Origin: Atherinomorus stipes
Lineage: Eukaryota; Chordata; Actinopteri; Atheriniformes; Atherinidae
DNA length: 64,000 nucleotides
Assembly: GCA_023101725.1 (NCBI GenBank)
Contig: JALJCO010013732.1
Location: forward strand, 1-64,000
Direction: 5' to 3'
Every line of letters starts with the position of its first letter. Positions within the stretch are counted from its first letter, which is position 1. The position numbers were made by a program, and so were the translations under genes. Under the pieces are notes generated by a model. That model did not search any database. It was not told the DNA's origin and was given only the letters and a program-made list of their open reading frames with translations. Shown here in pieces: positions 60,281-64,000 of the stretch.

Positions 60281-60480
60281 CTTTCCAGACTGGGTTCCCC
60301 CACTCTAATTTCCTGTTTGGGTGCTGTTTATGTCTTCCGTACAGAGAGCTTCTTATCCCGCCCTCTGCTGCTGTCGAGGGTGAAGACTTCACCATTTACA
60401 GCACAGCGGCTGCTGTTCCTCTGGCGTAGAGTGGAGCGCGAGCTGGAGCGCGCTGCGAGCAGGAGGGGACAGTGACGTCA
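60281..60480 (-). promoter_or_regulatory. ssh3: probable ssh3 5'UTR exon and core promoter
   Basis: A GC-rich stretch on the minus strand ends in a good donor (ggaaag followed by gtaagg; exon boundary at 60281). A CRE palindrome TGACGTCA lies at 60473-60480. The frame starting at ATG 60395 (38 codons) would end in phase 1 and cannot join exon 56650 without a stop, and the conserved start lies at 58036. The exon is therefore best read as untranslated. Confidence 0.55.
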
Positions 60481-60800
60481 CATGCAGGAAAAACTTTGGG
60501 GTACGTCACCTTCATAAAGTCAGATCAACGTTGGAATGAATGAATGAATAAATAAATATTTGAATTAAATTAATTAATCAATGAATAAATAAGCCTGCAT
60601 GCACAACCACATCTAATTAAAGCAGTTACAATAAATAATTCTGGAAGTTTACAGTAAACAATGTACCATCCAAAATCTCGCCTTGATATGCAGTTGAGTG
60701 GAGGCATTTAGTCCGATGAATGTCAGAGCATATGATTTACATAATTTTGTGCTGAAATGAAGTAAGATATAAAACTCAGGAATAAATTAGATTAAGCTAA

Positions 60801-60801
<1 letters not shown>

Positions 60802-60855
<54 letters not shown>

Positions 60856-60861
60856 GGGGGG
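60802..60861. repeat. (TG)n followed by poly-G
   Basis: About 38 bp of TG/GT dinucleotides run directly into about 22 G. The TG part favours Z-DNA and the G part favours quadruplex formation. Length is likely polymorphic. Confidence 0.95.
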
Positions 60862-62002
60862 CATCATCATACCAGAGGGAATTTATAATGACCATGCTCT
60901 CAGCTTTACTCTGCAGATTAATGCTTATGTGAAATTGATTTCTCCCAATGGAACAAAACTATTTCTTTCACAAGATAGGGATCATCATTTAGAGCAATTT
61001 TGTATTGATTTGCAGTGACCATTCCCTCTAACAGGCCTATCAGGAGCCCAGTAAAACCCACCATAACAGCTAAATGACCTGCAGAGATTAACTGCAGGGA
61101 ATTAACAAGGAACTATATTTCCTACTTTTGTCTGGCTGCCTGAACAAAAAACAAAAAAAGGATTTATGTAAATCCTAACCACTGCATAGCAGGAACACAA
61201 TTTACAAAAAAAATGTTTAAACTGCTAGCTCCACTGCTGCTTTACTTAAGACTAGATATGCATTGCCACGAGCAATTGTACTTCAACAACATCTATAATC
61301 TTTTATGATGCTTGATTATGCTTTATCACACTTGAAGTTAATTGAAGTAGATCTAAAGAAAATTCAAATGGTGTTGTGGGGAATATATGCTTAAAACCGC
61401 TTAAAACTAATACATATTTTCTTAATCTTTAGATCACCAGTGCAACCTTCTTTGTTGCAAAATAAATGCAAAAATGTAATTTATAACTAATTACATGCCA
61501 CATAATTGTGCTGGAGTTGAGTTGTAGCTTAGTGTTCCATATAATGAAAAGGCAGGTCTACTAAGGGAGAGGAAAAGATGCTGAATTAAAAAAAGAAAAG
61601 AAAACATGCCGCTGTGAGGCAGAGATAAAGCATTTTTTTAAAGGGGAAAAAAGATTATCTATTAAAGTTTTATGGGTTTAAAAGTCACGCATGGGTTCTG
61701 ACACCACGCCATGTTTACACAATCGGCACCTTATTCTTTTTCTGATAACAGAGTAATTTTAGAACCAAGGTTACAAGCCTGATGCTTGCAGGATTTGTCC
61801 CCAGATCCTGCTGTATTGCACAGAACCGCTTCTTAATGATCTTGAACTGATAGTTTATTTACAACGTCACAGCAACTGACATAGTCCTTAATTAGGCAAC
61901 AGTTATGACCATATTTGTTGACATTACACTTGCCAACAAAGGAATATCAAGTACAAGATTCAAAGAGGAGGAAACTCACATCCGCAGGGTTTGAAAGTCC
62001 AC

Positions 62003-62010
62003 GCATGCGC
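62003..62010. promoter_or_regulatory. NRF1-like site upstream of grhpr
   Basis: GCATGCGC, the core of the NRF1 palindrome, lies about 150 bp upstream of the grhpr ATG in the locally GC-richer part of the region. Function is inferred. Confidence 0.4.
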
Positions 62011-62159
62011 ACCGATATTCCCATTAGCACTTCCTGGTTGTGCGTGTAGTTTTCTTTGAGGAGCGCTGCAGAAGTTGAAGGTTAATGGTTTTGAGTTGCA
62101 GACGACTATCGTTTCTGTCCGACGAGGACGTTTAGACTTCTCTCGGCCTTTTCAGTGGG

Positions 62160-64000
62160 ATGAAAGCAGCTGGTAAACTCATGAAGGTGTTCATAACGAG
62201 ACGCATCCCGCAAGAAGGGATGAAGATCCTGACAGCGGCGGGAGTGTACGAAGTATTTTAACGCTCATTTATCACTGTTGTTTCACACTGGCAGCGCCGC
62301 ATAATGATCTAATACCAGGGTATATCGACTCTTTGATAAGTAGTTTTCCGTAATATAGTGAAAAAGTCGTCAGCTAATTTGATGCCAAGATATTACAGGG
62401 GCAAGTGAGGACCAGACTCAACTGGTGACACAGTCACCATTAGCTTTCTCTGAATGTCTGTCCATATTGCATGCTTGAATGAGAAGTCACCTCAAGCGTT
62501 ACATCCTTTTCTGTCTTCATGGAAACAGCTGTGAGATGTCTCAGTGGGACTCGGATGAGCCTGTGCCGAGGACGGAGCTTCTCAAAGGGGTTCAGGGAGC
62601 TCATGGTCTGCTGTGTTTGCTGTCTGACAAGATTGATGCTGAGGTTCTGGATGCAGCAGGTACTCAAAACTCTTGTCCCCTGATGGAAGGACTTGGATGC
62701 AAGACTATAGAGCTCTAACAATGCACTGATTCTTCCTCCAGGTTACATGATATCATAAGAATGTGTTTCACACTAGCGTGGAGGATATACTTTTACTTGA
62801 AAAACCACAGATAATCATTTAAATGTATAAAATTTTCAACTAAATCCCCCAAAACAGAGAACCAAGTTGGGGGGAAAAAATTACCATTGGTTATTCAATT
62901 TATCTCAATCTGTGAGTGAATCTTTGTTTTCAGTGTCTGCTGTGAATTTGTGTACTAACAACTATAACTATAAAATTTCTGTTAAGTGTTTATTGGTCCC
63001 ACACTTCAGCTTAGAGCAGGGGTGTCCAGTTCCAGTCCTCCAGGGCCACAGTCCTGCAGGTTTTAGGTCTTCCCCTGCACCAACACACCTGACTCAAATT
63101 AAATGGCTTTCCTCAACAGCTGCCCAAGTGTATTGATCTATTAATCTGATTCAGGTGTGCTGCAGCACGAAACCTCCAAAACCAGCGGCCCCCAAGAGCT
63201 AACTTTAGACACCCCTGGCTTAGAGGAACTTAGAGGAACACCAGCTCCCGTCCTTGAGGGCTGGTATCCTGCAGGTATTAGGAGCTTCCCTGCTGCAACA
63301 CACCTGACTCCAATCAATGGGTAATTAGCAGACTTGTGCAGAGCTTGATGTCAAACTCTACACCAGTCACAAGGTATGCTGCAGCAGGGAAGCTCCTGAT
63401 ACCTGCAGGATACCGGCCCTCAAGGACCAGATTTGGTGACCCCTGCTTTAGTCCACTCAACATAAATATTAGAATAAGATCAGGACTCTAACTTTCAAGA
63501 CTTTAATCTCTGTGATCCAGGGTTTTCAGTTCCAGTCCTCGAGGGCCACACTGCCCTACAGGTTTTAGATGTTTTCCCCGCTTCTCTCCACTTATTTGGC
63601 ACGTCATGTGCAGAACCTAAGAATAAGGTGTTGAGGAGATCTGGTGTACTGAAGCAGGGAAATGACTAGAAACTGCAGGGCAGTGACCTTCAAGGACCTG
63701 AGTTGAAGGAGTTGAAGGACCCTGCTGTCCATATCTATAAATTTGTGAAAGTGAACTTGCATGAGACATTTCTACCCCAGCTGAGTGGGTAAATGTTAAA
63801 CAAGTACTTTTTTTTTTCTATATAGATACTTTTACTATGACACATTAACTTATACTTATTATTATTATTATTATTTCTGGAAGGTTAAAATAAATGTAAA
63901 TAAAACGTTTTTTTTTTTTTTTTTTTTCAATAAGAACATTAAAAAATATATTTTTTCACAATAATATTCTATGAGAGGTAGACATCTACTTGCTGTAGGG
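62160..64000 (+). CDS. grhpr: glyoxylate/hydroxypyruvate reductase, first two exons (continues beyond window)
   Basis: Coding parts seen: 62160-62245 and 62529-62659, joining in phase 2 and leaving in phase 1. They encode [20 protein letters not shown] and onward to [20 protein letters not shown] and [19 protein letters not shown], which follow human GRHPR ([35 protein letters not shown]) closely. This is the start of the substrate-binding domain; NAD(P)H-binding and catalytic residues are downstream of the window. The enzyme reduces glyoxylate and hydroxypyruvate, limiting oxalate formation. A second in-frame ATG at 62181 could be an alternative start. From 62660 to the edge is intron 2, holding a cluster of three MITEs. 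Confidence 0.93.
63017..63217. mobile_element. hAT-type palindromic MITE copy 1, perfect 8-bp TSD
   Basis: Flanked by GCTTAGAG at 63009-63016 and 63218-63225. Ends: left caggggtgtccagttccagt, right reversed caggggtgtctaaagttagc. Most of the 201 bp folds back on itself (cacctgactcaaatt versus gattcaggtgtg). Confidence 0.92.
63234..63446. mobile_element. related palindromic MITE copy 2
   Basis: Left part gtccttgagggctggtatcc pairs with right part ggataccggccctcaaggac; inner words cagggaagctcct and gcaacacacctgactcc also pair. The right end keeps tgacccctgc; the left terminus is eroded. It begins only about 10-20 bp after copy 1. Confidence 0.75.
63520..63725. mobile_element. related palindromic MITE copy 3
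   Basis: Opens ccagggttttcagttccagt then cctcgagggccacactgccc; the right half has ctgcagggcagtgaccttca. Same organisation as copies 1 and 2 but more degenerate at the right end. Confidence 0.65.

Larger units (their letters stand above)
58037..62159. other. ssh3 first intron/5' end, divergent intergenic region to grhpr
   Basis: Holds a decayed TIR transposon region, a hAT-type MITE, the probable ssh3 5'UTR exon and promoter (about 60281-60500), a TG/G repeat and the grhpr promoter (about 61980-62159). No further coding exon was recognised between 60500 and 61950, where the sequence is AT-rich and featureless. Confidence 0.55.

Noticed and set aside
60281..60395. 38-codon open frame (MVKSSPSTAAEGG...) as the ssh3 start
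   Set aside because: It ends in phase 1 and joining it to the exon at 56650 gives an immediate stop; the exon at 58036-57989 closes in phase and resembles the human start.
60803..61018. 71-aa frame starting in the TG repeat
   Set aside because: Its first third is a translated microsatellite (CVCVCV then GGGG) and the rest has no resemblance to a protein.
1..64000. tRNA/rRNA genes, CRISPR arrays, operons or a viral insertion
   Set aside because: No array, rRNA or intact tRNA was seen; the only A/B-box pair belongs to a SINE. The spliced eukaryotic gene structure rules out operon-type reading.

Overview
The window is nuclear DNA from a ray-finned fish, most likely a percomorph teleost. Evidence: GT-AG introns throughout, compact intergenic distances, proteins that are clear fish versions of conserved vertebrate genes, and a dense load of short terminal-inverted-repeat (TIR) transposons, a tRNA-derived SINE and a LINE remnant. 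No prokaryotic or viral genes were seen.

Layout. 1-4867: repeat-rich, no gene recognised. 4868-11634 (-) and 14394-21304 (+): two divergently transcribed, paralogous genes of an Ig-like single-pass membrane family I cannot name. 23448-29187 (+): prpf19, spliceosomal U-box/WD40 E3 ligase, complete at 505 aa. 32199-39244 (+): tcirg1, V-ATPase a3 subunit, complete except for a one-base frameshift. 41274-43179 (+): mrpl18, complete at 188 aa. 46885-58036 (-): ssh3, slingshot cofilin phosphatase; 15 coding exons placed, last exon unresolved, 5'UTR exon near 60281-60480. 62160 to the right edge (+): first two coding exons of grhpr.

Exon models were built by hand from splice signals, phase continuity and resemblance to known vertebrate proteins. 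Phases close in every model except tcirg1, where an extra C at 34842-34847 breaks the frame at the start of the membrane domain.

The conserved genes do not form a pathway: they cover splicing, vesicle acidification, mitochondrial translation, actin turnover and glyoxylate metabolism. The least explained part is the divergent Ig-like pair. It has a shared exon plan, three Ig-like units whose F-strand cysteine is absent, two lone conserved cysteines, and a shared cytoplasmic C-terminal motif (VYTSxKLxF). The rest of the interest lies in the repeats: several nonautonomous DNA transposons with intact target-site duplications, a nested insertion inside ssh3, and a cluster of three related elements inside grhpr.
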